From CAZWEZ01 sp964632795 (GTDB lineage: Bacteria; Pseudomonadota; Alphaproteobacteria; Rhodospirillales; 2-02-FULL-58-16): a stretch of DNA of 29,220 nt. Below are positions 8,455 through 16,523 of the stretch, one piece after another. Each line of letters opens with the position of its first letter. The stretch's first letter is position 1. The position numbers and the translations under genes are program-made. The notes beneath the pieces are model-generated. The model saw only the letters and a program-made list of their open reading frames with translations, made no database searches and was not told the DNA's origin. The stretch covers positions 1 to 29,220 of the forward strand of contig CAZWEZ010000045.1 of the NCBI GenBank assembly GCA_964632795.1. The letters run 5' to 3'.

Positions 8455-11400
8455 TCAGCGCGCTACGCCAAGGGTAGCGCGGATGGCCCGATCCGACAAG
8501 CGGTAGCCCTCCAGGACGACCGCCAGCAGGCGGTCGAGGTTCCCTTCCAGGGCGATGTTGAGGACGAACGGATGGCCGTCGCGGACCGCCGGGTTGTGGC
8601 CTTCGAGGCCGAGCTTGAGCGCCGCCACACCGTAAAATTCCTTGTCGACGCTCAACGACAGGCGCCGGTAACGGAAGTCCTCGAGCACCTCGATCACCAT
8701 CGCCACCTCTTCGCCGCCCGCCGCCAGCGCCTGTTTGACCGCTTCCGAGCGCAGCCGCAGCACCCCTGGACCGTCGCTCTCGAGCCGCCCCCCGGAGACC
8801 GCCACCGATTGTCCGCGGACCTCCAGCGGCAGGATGCCGCTCACCGTGCCCTCGCCCGACACCCCTTGCAGGTCGAGCAGCCCCATCAGGTGGCCGAGCC
8901 TGATCGCCGACAACTCGACCGCCACCCGGTGGGTCTCGGCGGCGGGCTCGATCACCGCCCCGACGAGGGCCAGCCGGCCGCCGGCGAACCCGGCCTCGGC
9001 GCGGTCGATGAGGACCCGCGGTCCGTCGCCGCCGCCGCCGGCCTCGATTCTGAACTCGACCACCGGCCGCTCGAGGTCGGCGGCGGCGGTGGCGATGCTG
9101 AGGGCGCCGAGTCTCTGGGGGGTGGATGCCGTGGGCGGGTTCAGGCGGTCCAGGTGCACGGTTCCCGACAGCCCCTCGACGGCGATCGTCCCGGTGACCA
9201 GCGACAGGCCCTCCAGGTCCACCGTGGCGGTGCCGTCGTAGTCCCCCTCGCGCCACCGGACGTCGGCCTCGCCGGCCACCGTGCCGGTGACCTCGGCAAG
9301 GGTCCCGAGGGCGGGCAGCAGGTCCTCGGGGCGGGCGCCGCCGGGACCGAAGGCGAGCGGCGCCAGCCTGAACGCGGCCTCGCCGCCGCCGTCCTCGAGG
9401 CGGTGGCGGCCCTGGAACGACACCTCGGCCCCGCCGGGCGCCGCGGCGACGCCTTGGAAGTCCACCACCCGGTCGGCCACCCGGGCCGTGCCGTGGACGG
9501 CGAGGGGGGGCAGCCACGGCGACCCCGCTCCCTGGCCCACGGTGACGCCGTCGAGGTCGATGTCGATGGCGCCGCTCTCGGGGTCGAGGGTGAAGGCGAC
9601 CATCGCCTCTTGCAGGCGGACCTCCCGGCCGGCGAAGGCGAGCGCCGCCTCGGCCCCCTCGACGTCGAGGGCCAGTTCCCCCCCGTGGCCGGGACCGGCG
9701 GCGCCCAGCCGCGCCGACAGGCCGTCGATGCGAAGCTCCCCGAAGGTCGCCGAGACGCCGCTCACCTCGGCCTCGGCGAAAGCGACGAGATCACCGTCCG
9801 CCCACTCCACGGAGGCTCGGCCCGACACCTCGCCGGTAACCGCGCCGACGGCGCCGATGGCGGCGGCCACCGGCACCAGGTCGGCCGGCTGCAGGCCGCC
9901 GGCCTCGAAGCGCAGCGCCTTGAGGACGGCGGCGGCTTCGCCCTGGCCGGTGTCCAGGTCGTGGCGACCCTCGACGGCGATCACGGCCTGGCCGCCGGCG
10001 GCCGCGGCCCGGCCGCGGAAGGTCAGCTCCGGCCCCTCGAGACGGCCGCCGCCGGTAATGGCGAGCGGGGCCAGCCACGACGGCTTCCCGGGGTCGCGGA
10101 CCGTCGCCCCGGCCAGTTCGAAGCCGATGCCCTCGGCGTCCAGGGTCGCCGTCGCCTCGATCCCGGCGACCTCCAGCCCGGCGCCGGGAAGGACCAGGCG
10201 GGCCCGCCCCCCGACCACATCGAGCACGATCTCGTCGGCCAACGCCAGGTGGAGGACCGCCGACAGGTCCTCGACCGGAACCCCGCCGGCGGCCAGCGAC
10301 AGGCCGACCACCTCGGCCAGGGCCTCGCCGGTCAATCCCGTCGGCGTCCACGCCACGGAGGCCTGGCCCGACACCTCGCCGTTAACGGCGCCGACGGCGG
10401 CGGCGGCGACGGGGATCACGTCGGCCGGCTGCAGGCCGCCGGCCGCGAAGCGCACCGGCTCGAGGACCGCGTACGCTGTCCCCCGTCCGGTGGCCGGGTG
10501 GTGGCGGCCCTCGACGACGATTCCGACCCGACCGCCGGCGGTTGCCGCCCGGGCCCGGAAGACCAGGTTTTCCATGGCCGCGTCAAGCCGCGCCGTAGCC
10601 TCGATCCCGGCGACCTCGACCTCGATGCCGGCCACGGCGAGGCGGGCCCGGCCGTCCACCAGGCCGGCGGTGATGTCGCCGCCGTCACTGGCCATCTCCA
10701 GGCGCAGGACCGCCGACAGGCCCTCGATGGTGAGGTCGCCGGGGCTCAGCGACAGGCCGGCCACCTCGGCCGCAGCCTGGGCGGCGTACCGGCCCCCCTC
10801 CCAGCTCACCGTGGCGCGGGCCGAGACCTCGCCGGTGACGGTGCCGGCGACGGCGGCCGCCGGCACCAGGTCGGCCGGCTGCAGGCCGCCGGCCGCGAAG
10901 ACCAGGGTGGCCAGGGCAATGGTCGCGGTCCCCCGGTCGCCCTCCAGGTGGTGGACGCCGTTGACGCTCAGCCGGCCGCCGCCTTCCCTGACGGCGGCGA
11001 GGTCGAAGACCACCGCGGCGCCATTGAAATCCACCGTGCCGGTGACCTCGAGCGGCGGCAACCAGGGGTTCGGCGAGAGATCGACCAGCCGGCCGCCGGT
11101 GAGGCGCACCCCGGCCCCGGCGCCGCCGGCTTCAACGGCGATCTCGGCGCGCACCCCCTGGACCGCCAGCCGGTGGCCGGCCAGCGGTTCCCCGGCGCCA
11201 TCGACGACGGCGGTGAAAGCGGCCGACAGGTCGGGGTGGAGGACGCCGTCGAGGCGCGCCGTGACCGTACCCTCCGGCCGCGCCGCCCGGATCCTGGCGG
11301 CGTTGACGCGGACCGGCGGCAGGGCAAAGGCCGGTCCCACGCCGCCGCCGCCGCCGGCCCTCTCCCCGAGCACCCCGAGCACCCCGAGGACCCCGGTCCA

Positions 11401-11733
11401 GGGCTTCGAGGCGTCCACCTCCAGGCCGTCGACGGCGAGGCCATCGAGCCGTCCCCGGAGCAGGCCGGTCGGGGTGTAGGAGACGGCGATCGAGGCGATG
11501 GAAAGTTGGCGGCCGATGCGGACGTCCTCGATGCGCAGGCCGTAGAAGCCGACCCGGGCGACGGCGAACGCCGCCTCCTCGATCCCCTGGCCGGCCAGGC
11601 GGTCGCGGATCACCGCTTCGACGATCTGCGTCCGGGTGGCGAAGGCCGCCCCGAGGACCACCCCGACCAGGCCCAGGGCGGCGATCCCGGCGGCCCGCGG
11701 CATCAGGGAGCGGCGACCGCCGCCGGCGGTCAT
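8455..11733 (-). CDS. ydbH: YdbH-like AsmA-family intermembrane bridge protein, enlarged
   Basis: The product is 1092 aa, with an N-terminal membrane anchor at about residues 15-32 and a long beta-rich periplasmic body. The C-terminal part (FRIEAGG..., VAVELSAIRLGHLMGLLDLQGVSGEGTVSG, then PFVLNIALEGNLDRLL) matches the YdbH family. In E. coli, YdbH works redundantly with TamB and YhdP in moving phospholipids to the outer membrane, probably along a hydrophobic groove. This protein is about 200 residues longer than E. coli YdbH and contains internal repeats. GGLQPAD-type units recur near residues 282, 432, 612 and (as GGARPED) 798, and W-L-P/A-P-L units recur near 224, 552 and 740. The ATG overlaps the stop of the RND gene. 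Family call is strong; lipid transport by this copy is inference. Confidence 0.85.
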   Translation of the reverse strand: MTAGGGRRSLMPRAAGIAALGLVGVVLGAAFATRTQIVEAVIRDRLAGQGIEEAAFAVARVGFYGLRIEDVRIGRQLSIASIAVSYTPTGLLRGRLDGLAVDGLEVDASKPWTGVLGVLGVLGERAGGGGGVGPAFALPPVRVNAARIRAARPEGTVTARLDGVLHPDLSAAFTAVVDGAGEPLAGHRLAVQGVRAEIAVEAGGAGAGVRLTGGRLVDLSPNPWLPPLEVTGTVDFNGAAVVFDLAAVREGGGRLSVNGVHHLEGDRGTATIALATLVFAAGGLQPADLVPAAAVAGTVTGEVSARATVSWEGGRYAAQAAAEVAGLSLSPGDLTIEGLSAVLRLEMASDGGDITAGLVDGRARLAVAGIEVEVAGIEATARLDAAMENLVFRARAATAGGRVGIVVEGRHHPATGRGTAYAVLEPVRFAAGGLQPADVIPVAAAAVGAVNGEVSGQASVAWTPTGLTGEALAEVVGLSLAAGGVPVEDLSAVLHLALADEIVLDVVGGRARLVLPGAGLEVAGIEATATLDAEGIGFELAGATVRDPGKPSWLAPLAITGGGRLEGPELTFRGRAAAAGGQAVIAVEGRHDLDTGQGEAAAVLKALRFEAGGLQPADLVPVAAAIGAVGAVTGEVSGRASVEWADGDLVAFAEAEVSGVSATFGELRIDGLSARLGAAGPGHGGELALDVEGAEAALAFAGREVRLQEAMVAFTLDPESGAIDIDLDGVTVGQGAGSPWLPPLAVHGTARVADRVVDFQGVAAAPGGAEVSFQGRHRLEDGGGEAAFRLAPLAFGPGGARPEDLLPALGTLAEVTGTVAGEADVRWREGDYDGTATVDLEGLSLVTGTIAVEGLSGTVHLDRLNPPTASTPQRLGALSIATAAADLERPVVEFRIEAGGGGDGPRVLIDRAEAGFAGGRLALVGAVIEPAAETHRVAVELSAIRLGHLMGLLDLQGVSGEGTVSGILPLEVRGQSVAVSGGRLESDGPGVLRLRSEAVKQALAAGGEEVAMVIEVLEDFRYRRLSLSVDKEFYGVAALKLGLEGHNPAVRDGHPFVLNIALEGNLDRLLAVVLEGYRLSDRAIRATLGVAR

Positions 11734-14700
11734 GGCGCCGGTTCGAGGTTCGCCCGCCGGCCCCCCCGGCCGAGGAGCAGGGACAACAGGGGCGGGATGA
11801 TGGTCAGGGTGAGCAGCGCCGACAGGGCCAGTCCGCCGACCACCACCGAGCCCAGGCCGCGGTAGAGCTCCGATCCGGCGCCGGGGAAGACGACCAGCGG
11901 CAGCAGGCCGAAGACGCTGGTCAGGGTCGACATGAAGATCGGCCGCATCCGGATGCGGGTGGCGGCGAGGATGGCCCGGGTCGGCTCCATGGCCTCGCCG
12001 CGCAGGTGGCTGAGGGTCTGGTGGACAAGCAGGATGGCGTTGTTGACGACGATCCCGATCAGGATCACGAAGCCGAGCATGGTCAGCATGTCGAGGGGCT
12101 GGTTGACGTAGGTGTTCAACAGGGCCAGCCCGCCGATCCCGCCGGCCGTGGCCAGGGGCACCGACAGCATGATGATCAGCGGATAGAGGAAGTTCTCGAA
12201 CAGCACCGCCATCACCAGATAGACCACCACCAGGGCGATCAGCAGGTTGATCTGCATGGCGTTCCAGGTCCGCATCAGGTTGTCGGCGGCGCCCGACAGG
12301 CCGATCTCGACGCCGCCCGCAAGGCCGCCGGCCTCCAGCTTCCTGACCACCTCGTCGCGGATGATGTCGATCGCCGTCTCCAGGGGCAGGTCGCGGGCCG
12401 GCTTGACCTGCAGGGTGATGGTCCGCTCCCGCTCCAGGTGGCGGACCTCGGTCGGCCCCGAGGTGATGGCGATCCGCGACAGCGAGCTGACCGGGACGAT
12501 GTCGCCGTCGCCCGTCACCACCGGCAGGTTGTCGATGGTCTGGGTGCTCTTGGCGTTAAGCTCGGGACCCTTGAGGGTCAGGTCCATGCGCTTGCTGCCG
12601 ACGTTGATCTCGACCACCTTCATGCCCTCGTTGAGGACGTCGATAGTCTGCCCCAGTTGGCGGGCGTCGAGGCCGGCGTTGGCCAGGCGCTGGTGGTCGG
12701 GGGTGATGCGGATCTCGGGAGCCGCCAGATAGAGGCCCGGGCGGGGCCGGACCTGGGTCCCCTGGCTTCGCGGCAGGACTTGAGCGATGAGGTCGTCGGC
12801 GCGCCGGGCGACCTCCAGGATCTGCTCCAAATCGGCGCCGGAGATGTCGAGGTTGATGATCCGCGAGCCGCCGATGCGGTGGCTGAAGATCGAGGCCTGG
12901 TTGACGAAGCCGCGGGTCCCCGGCTCCTTGAAGATCGGCGCAGCAAGGATCGGCACCAGTTCGCCGGCCCGGGTCAAATCGACGCTGCTGGCCCCGATCA
13001 TGGCGTGGTCGCGATGGGCGATGAAGAAGAAACTGGAGATCCTGGGCGGCTCCCCGGGAGCGGATCGGGGGCCGTTGACCGAGACCCACAGCGGCTTGAC
13101 CGCGTTCTCGATCTCCTCGGCCATCCGGTAGGTGCTCTCCAGGTTGTAGCCGGGGGGCGGCTGGATGCGGCCGAGCACGAAGTTGCGGTTGCCGTCGGGA
13201 AGGTAGTCGAGCTTGGGCAGGAACAGATAGGTGGCCGCGGCGGTGATCCCGCACACCGCCAGCACCACCCCCAGCGACAGCGCCCTGGAGCGGATCGTCG
13301 CGGCGACGAAGCCGAGCACGGCGTCGGCGAACCCCCGCGCCAAGTCGTCGATCACCGGCAGCCGCAGCCGGGGGCCGCCGGCCATCGCCCGGACGTCGAG
13401 CAGGCGGTTGGCCAGCGCCGGGATGACGGTGACCGAGACCACCAGCGACAGCAGGACGGCGATCGTGATCGCCACCGCGATGTCGCGGAACAACTGTCCC
13501 ACCTCCAGCTCGAGGACCAGCAGCGGCACGAAGACGACCACCGTGGTCAGCGTCGAGGCGAGAATCGCGCCCCACACCTGGCGGGTGCCGTCATGGGCGG
13601 CGACGGCCGCCTCGCGGCCCTGCTGGCGGTGGCGGTAGATGTTCTCCAGGACCACGATCGCGGCATCGACCACCATGCCGACGGCGAACGCGATGCCGGC
13701 CAGCGAGATGACGTTGATCGAGCGCCCGAGCAGGGCCATCGCCACGAAGGCGCCGATCACCGACACCGGGATCGCCAGCGAGACCACCAGGGTGGCGCGC
13801 AGCGAGCGCAGGAACAGCAGCAGGACCAGGGCGGCCAGGGTGCCGCCGACGTAGATGTTCTGCTGGACCAGGTCGATCGCCGAATCGATGTAGACGGTCT
13901 CGTCGTAGAACTGTTCGATCCTCAGCCCTTCGCGGGCCAGCGCCGAGCGGTTCAGCTCGTCCAGCGCCCGGCGCACCCCCTTCATGGTGTCGATGACGTT
14001 GGCCCCGGCCTCGCGGATGGCGTTGAGGCGGATCATCGACTGGCCGTTGAAGCGCCGCCGGGTGGTCGGTTCCTTGTAGCCGAAGCGGACCGTGGCGATG
14101 TCGCCGACGGTGACGTTGACCAGCCGCGAGGTGGCGTCGTCGAACGAGGTGTAGAGGACCACGGCGCGGGTCTCCTCGACGGTCGCGGTCTCGGCTTCCA
14201 TGCGCACCACGTAGCGGCGCTTGCCCTCGTCGACGGCGCCCGCGGTGACCGAGGAATTGGCCGCCCGCAGCGCCCCCAGCACCTTGGCCACGGTCAACCC
14301 GTAGCGGGCCATCGCGGTCGGCTCGACGACCACCTGCAGTTCCCGCTTGCTGCCCCCCGAGGCGTCGACCTGGGAGATCCCGGGGACCCGCTCCAGGCGG
14401 TCGACGACGACGTCGTCGACGAAGTCGCCGAAGGTCTCTATAGGGCGCTCGTTGCCGGCCAGGCGGGTGATCGCGAAGCGGGCGATCGGCACGTCCTCGG
14501 AGCCCGAGGTCCGGATCCGCGGTTCCCGGGCCTCGTCGGGAAGGTCGGAGACCCCGCCGAGGCGGTTGGAGACCAGCATGAAGGCGCGGTCCATGGAGTG
14601 GTCGATGGCGAACTCGAGGGTGATCCGCGAACGCCCCGACTGGGACTGGCTGAACAGGGTCTCCAGGCCCTCGATGCCGGCCAGTTCCTCCTCCAGGCGG

Positions 14701-14894
14701 TTGGTGATCTCGCGCTCGACCTCGACCGGCGCGGCGCCGGGCCAGGAGGTGGTGATCTGCAGGATCGGGCGGCGCACATCGGGGGTCAGCTGGATGGGGA
14801 TGGTCTCGATGGCGAGCAGCCCGAAGGCGACGATCATCAGCACCGCCGCGATCACCGCCGTCGGCCGTTTGATCGCCAACTCGATGATGTTCAT
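11730..14894 (-). CDS. RND-family efflux transporter permease (AcrB/HAE-like)
   Basis: The product is 1054 aa, a normal length for a proton-driven RND pump. The frame is open further upstream, but the ATG at 14894 gives the standard N-terminus (MNIIELAIKRPTAVIAAVLM, TM1). TM4 carries GMVVDAAIVVLENIYRH with Asp410 present; the position next to it, Asp in AcrB, is Ala411. The second half repeats the pattern, with SVPLATAGGIGGLALLN and GFVILIGIVVNNAILLVHQ. Two large periplasmic loops lie between TM1/TM2 and TM7/TM8. RND pumps normally work with a periplasmic adaptor and a TolC channel; TolC proteins are encoded downstream, but no adaptor is seen. The start codon directly abuts the fold-back element, leaving no good Shine-Dalgarno (only TAGG touching the ATG). 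The substrate is unknown. Confidence 0.92.
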   Translation of the reverse strand: MNIIELAIKRPTAVIAAVLMIVAFGLLAIETIPIQLTPDVRRPILQITTSWPGAAPVEVEREITNRLEEELAGIEGLETLFSQSQSGRSRITLEFAIDHSMDRAFMLVSNRLGGVSDLPDEAREPRIRTSGSEDVPIARFAITRLAGNERPIETFGDFVDDVVVDRLERVPGISQVDASGGSKRELQVVVEPTAMARYGLTVAKVLGALRAANSSVTAGAVDEGKRRYVVRMEAETATVEETRAVVLYTSFDDATSRLVNVTVGDIATVRFGYKEPTTRRRFNGQSMIRLNAIREAGANVIDTMKGVRRALDELNRSALAREGLRIEQFYDETVYIDSAIDLVQQNIYVGGTLAALVLLLFLRSLRATLVVSLAIPVSVIGAFVAMALLGRSINVISLAGIAFAVGMVVDAAIVVLENIYRHRQQGREAAVAAHDGTRQVWGAILASTLTTVVVFVPLLVLELEVGQLFRDIAVAITIAVLLSLVVSVTVIPALANRLLDVRAMAGGPRLRLPVIDDLARGFADAVLGFVAATIRSRALSLGVVLAVCGITAAATYLFLPKLDYLPDGNRNFVLGRIQPPPGYNLESTYRMAEEIENAVKPLWVSVNGPRSAPGEPPRISSFFFIAHRDHAMIGASSVDLTRAGELVPILAAPIFKEPGTRGFVNQASIFSHRIGGSRIINLDISGADLEQILEVARRADDLIAQVLPRSQGTQVRPRPGLYLAAPEIRITPDHQRLANAGLDARQLGQTIDVLNEGMKVVEINVGSKRMDLTLKGPELNAKSTQTIDNLPVVTGDGDIVPVSSLSRIAITSGPTEVRHLERERTITLQVKPARDLPLETAIDIIRDEVVRKLEAGGLAGGVEIGLSGAADNLMRTWNAMQINLLIALVVVYLVMAVLFENFLYPLIIMLSVPLATAGGIGGLALLNTYVNQPLDMLTMLGFVILIGIVVNNAILLVHQTLSHLRGEAMEPTRAILAATRIRMRPIFMSTLTSVFGLLPLVVFPGAGSELYRGLGSVVVGGLALSALLTLTIIPPLLSLLLGRGGRRANLEPAP

Positions 14895-15167
14895 CCTAAT
14901 ACCAAGGAGCACTGATAATGACCCATGGAGATCGCCTCGGCGTGCCGCCGGGTAGGAGGAAAGCCGCAGGCGATGCGGTGACATCGTCAAGGCTTTCCGA
15001 CGCCCTCCGGCGGCTCGCCGAGGCGACCGGAACGGCGGCTTTCCAGGGCTTTCGGACGTCGTCGCGCGGCCCTTGTGATGGGCCGTCATCACGGTGGACC
15101 ACGCTCCTAGCCGAAAGCCCTGGAAAGCCGTCTCCATGGGTCATTATCAGTGCTCCTTGGTATAAGG
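14895..15167. repeat. Fold-back repeat element with 33-bp inverted termini and two internal hairpins (MITE-like)
   Basis: A perfect 33-bp inverted repeat spans 14899-14931 and 15131-15163, starting ATACCAAGGAGCACTGATAA, and extends to 37 bp with one mismatch. Inside are two adjacent hairpins of 95 nt each. Hairpin 1 (14932-15026) has arms TCGCCTCGGCG / CGCCGAGGCGA, GGAAAGCC / GGCTTTCC and an inner CGATG / CATCG. Hairpin 2 (15036-15130) has perfect 20-bp arms beginning CGGCTTTCCAGGG, with an inner CGGCCC / GGGCCG. The whole could fold as a three-way junction. TA dinucleotides flank CCAAGG...CCTTGG, compatible with TA-targeted insertion. No coding sequence is credible inside. It is likely a non-autonomous mobile element; copies elsewhere in the genome would confirm this. 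Confidence 0.8.
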
Positions 15168-15236
15168 TGACTCCCGATCGCTTGGGGCAAGGTTAGCAAA
15201 CTTGGGCCGCCGGCTGAACGACGGCTGATCCGGGCT

Positions 15237-16232
15237 CTACCGGCCGGGGCGGCGGAAGCGGCGGAGATAAGTGGGCAGGATCGCCTCGGCGGCGGTCGGC
15301 TCCATTCCCAGGTCGTCAAAGGTCAGGGCGTTCGCGCCGACCACGTTGTCGCGCTCGAGCAGCCTCACCTGGTCGCGGGTCAGCAGCGGGTTCGGCAGCT
15401 TCTCCAGGAACCAGGCGTTGACGCGGGCGACGGCGAAGGGTATCGGCATCAGCAGCCGCCGGCGGCCGATCTCGGCCAGCAGCAGTTCCATCAGCTCCTT
15501 GAAGGTGTAGATTCGCGGGCCGCCCAGCTCGAAGGTCTTCCCGGCGCATCCTCGATCATCCAGGATCTTGACGATGGCCGCGGCGACGTCGTCCACGTAG
15601 ACCGGCTGGAAGCGGGTGCCGCCCGAACCGTAGAGGTCGACCTCGAGCAGGCTGCCCCCCGACATCAGCGAGACCTTGGGTGGGAACGGGCAGCCGAACA
15701 CCGGCAGCGCCGGGGTCAGGCGGGCCATCCCGGCGAACATGTTGAAGAAGTTGTCCTCGGGCCCGAAGATGACGCTGGGGCGGACGATGGCGGCCTCGGC
15801 GAAGGCCGCGCGCACCGCCTCCTCGCCGGCCGCCTTGGTGGTCGCGTACAGCGAATCGGACTTCGCCTCGGCGCCGATCGCCGAGACGTGGACCAGACGG
15901 CTGGCCCCGGCCGCCTTGGCCGCCGCGGCGACGTTGGCGGCGCCATCGACGTGAAAGCGCTGGAAGCTGCGGCGCCCCCATTGCCACAGGATGCCGACCA
16001 GGTTGACGACCCTCTCGGCGCCCGCCACGGCGGCCTCGCACTGGCCGCGGTCGGTGACGTCGCAGGCCATCGGTACCACTTGGCCGACCTCGCCCATGGT
16101 CTTGAGGAACAGGGCCGCTTCGCGGTCGCGGACGGCGACCCGCACCACGTCGCCGTCGGCGACCAGGCGCCGAACCACATAGCGTCCGAGGAATCCCGAA
16201 CCGCCGAACACCGTCACCACACGTGGTTTCAT
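15237..16232 (-). CDS. NAD(P)-binding epimerase, complex I NDUFA9 subunit family
   Basis: The product is 331 aa, an atypical short-chain dehydrogenase. The Rossmann motif TVFGGSGFLGRYVVRRL is at the N-terminus, followed by VNLVGILWQWG, LVHVSAIGA, YATTKAAGEEAV (a Y-x3-K-type active-site region) and FGPEDNFFNMFA, the pattern of NDUFA9-type proteins. In alphaproteobacteria such homologues are associated with respiratory complex I; others act on quinone or sugar substrates. The frame is open upstream, but the ATG at 16232 has AGGA just before it and starts the Rossmann fold at once. It is divergent from tRNA-Leu. The 342-nt gap after its stop holds the fold-back element; the remaining 15168-15236 shows only a weak GCCG/CGGC hairpin. 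Confidence 0.85.
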   Translation of the reverse strand: MKPRVVTVFGGSGFLGRYVVRRLVADGDVVRVAVRDREAALFLKTMGEVGQVVPMACDVTDRGQCEAAVAGAERVVNLVGILWQWGRRSFQRFHVDGAANVAAAAKAAGASRLVHVSAIGAEAKSDSLYATTKAAGEEAVRAAFAEAAIVRPSVIFGPEDNFFNMFAGMARLTPALPVFGCPFPPKVSLMSGGSLLEVDLYGSGGTRFQPVYVDDVAAAIVKILDDRGCAGKTFELGGPRIYTFKELMELLLAEIGRRRLLMPIPFAVARVNAWFLEKLPNPLLTRDQVRLLERDNVVGANALTFDDLGMEPTAAEAILPTYLRRFRRPGR

Positions 16233-16293
16233 GTTCCTGTCCCTGTCGATTGAGAATTTTCCTCGCCGGCCGGCACCACCAAGCCGACAGGAC

Positions 16294-16322
16294 GGCTTAC
16301 AAGTCCTGGCGAGTGCCGTCAA
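16294..16322 (-). promoter_or_regulatory. Possible weak promoter for the NDUFA9-like gene
   Basis: On the minus strand, TTGACG (16322-16317) is followed 17 nt later by TAAGCC (16299-16294). The -35 is good and the -10 poor. This -35 is one arm of a palindrome (GTCAACC-tacc-GGTTGAC, 16318-16335) whose other arm holds the -35 of the divergent tRNA promoter. Confidence 0.3.
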
Positions 16323-16330
16323 CCTACCGG

Positions 16331-16359
16331 TTGACATCCACTCTCCGCAGGGGTAACGA
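16331..16359 (+). promoter_or_regulatory. Sigma-70-type promoter for tRNA-Leu / rnd
   Basis: TTGACA (16331-16336), a consensus -35, is followed by a 17-nt spacer and TAACGA (16354-16359). The predicted transcription start near 16366 leaves about 35 nt of leader before the tRNA at 16401. Orientation and distance fit a tRNA promoter. Confidence 0.65.
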
Positions 16360-16400
16360 CAGGGCCGACGATCATGCCGTGGCGGGTTCCCCGCCCCGAC

Positions 16401-16488
16401 GCCCAGGTGGCGGAATTTGGTAGACGCGCAGGTTTCAGGTACCTGTGGCCGAAAGGTCGTGGAAGTTCGAGTCTTCTCCTGGGCACCA
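16401..16488 (+). tRNA. tRNA-Leu (anticodon CAG)
   Basis: The sequence folds as a class II tRNA with a long variable arm. The acceptor stem is GCCCAGG/CCTGGGC, the discriminator is A and CCA is encoded (16486-16488). The D-arm region is TGGCGGAATTTGGTAGACGC. The anticodon stem is CAGGT/ACCTG with a seven-base loop TTCAGGT and anticodon CAG, which reads CUG codons. The T-arm contains GTTCGAGTC. CUG is the dominant Leu codon in the surrounding GC-rich genes. It ends 35 nt before the RNase D gene and is probably co-transcribed with it. Confidence 0.96.
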
Positions 16489-16523
16489 TCTTCTTCCGGC
16501 GTTGGCCAGCGAAGGATTCCCTG

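Noticed and set aside
8572..11865. A very long plus-strand open frame (over 1000 codons) opposite ydbH.
   Set aside because: It is an antisense shadow created by GC-rich codon bias; the minus-strand product has signal, repeats and family matches, while this one is low-complexity Gly/Ala/Asp/His.
14895..15137. The RND reading frame stays open upstream to an ATG at 15137, giving an 81-residue extension.
   Set aside because: The extension is translated from the fold-back element, has no membrane or signal character, and the RND family N-terminus (MNIIELAIKRP) begins at 14894.
16374..16523. An upstream ATG for rnd at 16374.
   Set aside because: It would translate through the tRNA-Leu gene; the GTG at 16524 has a better ribosome-binding site and the family-typical N-terminus.
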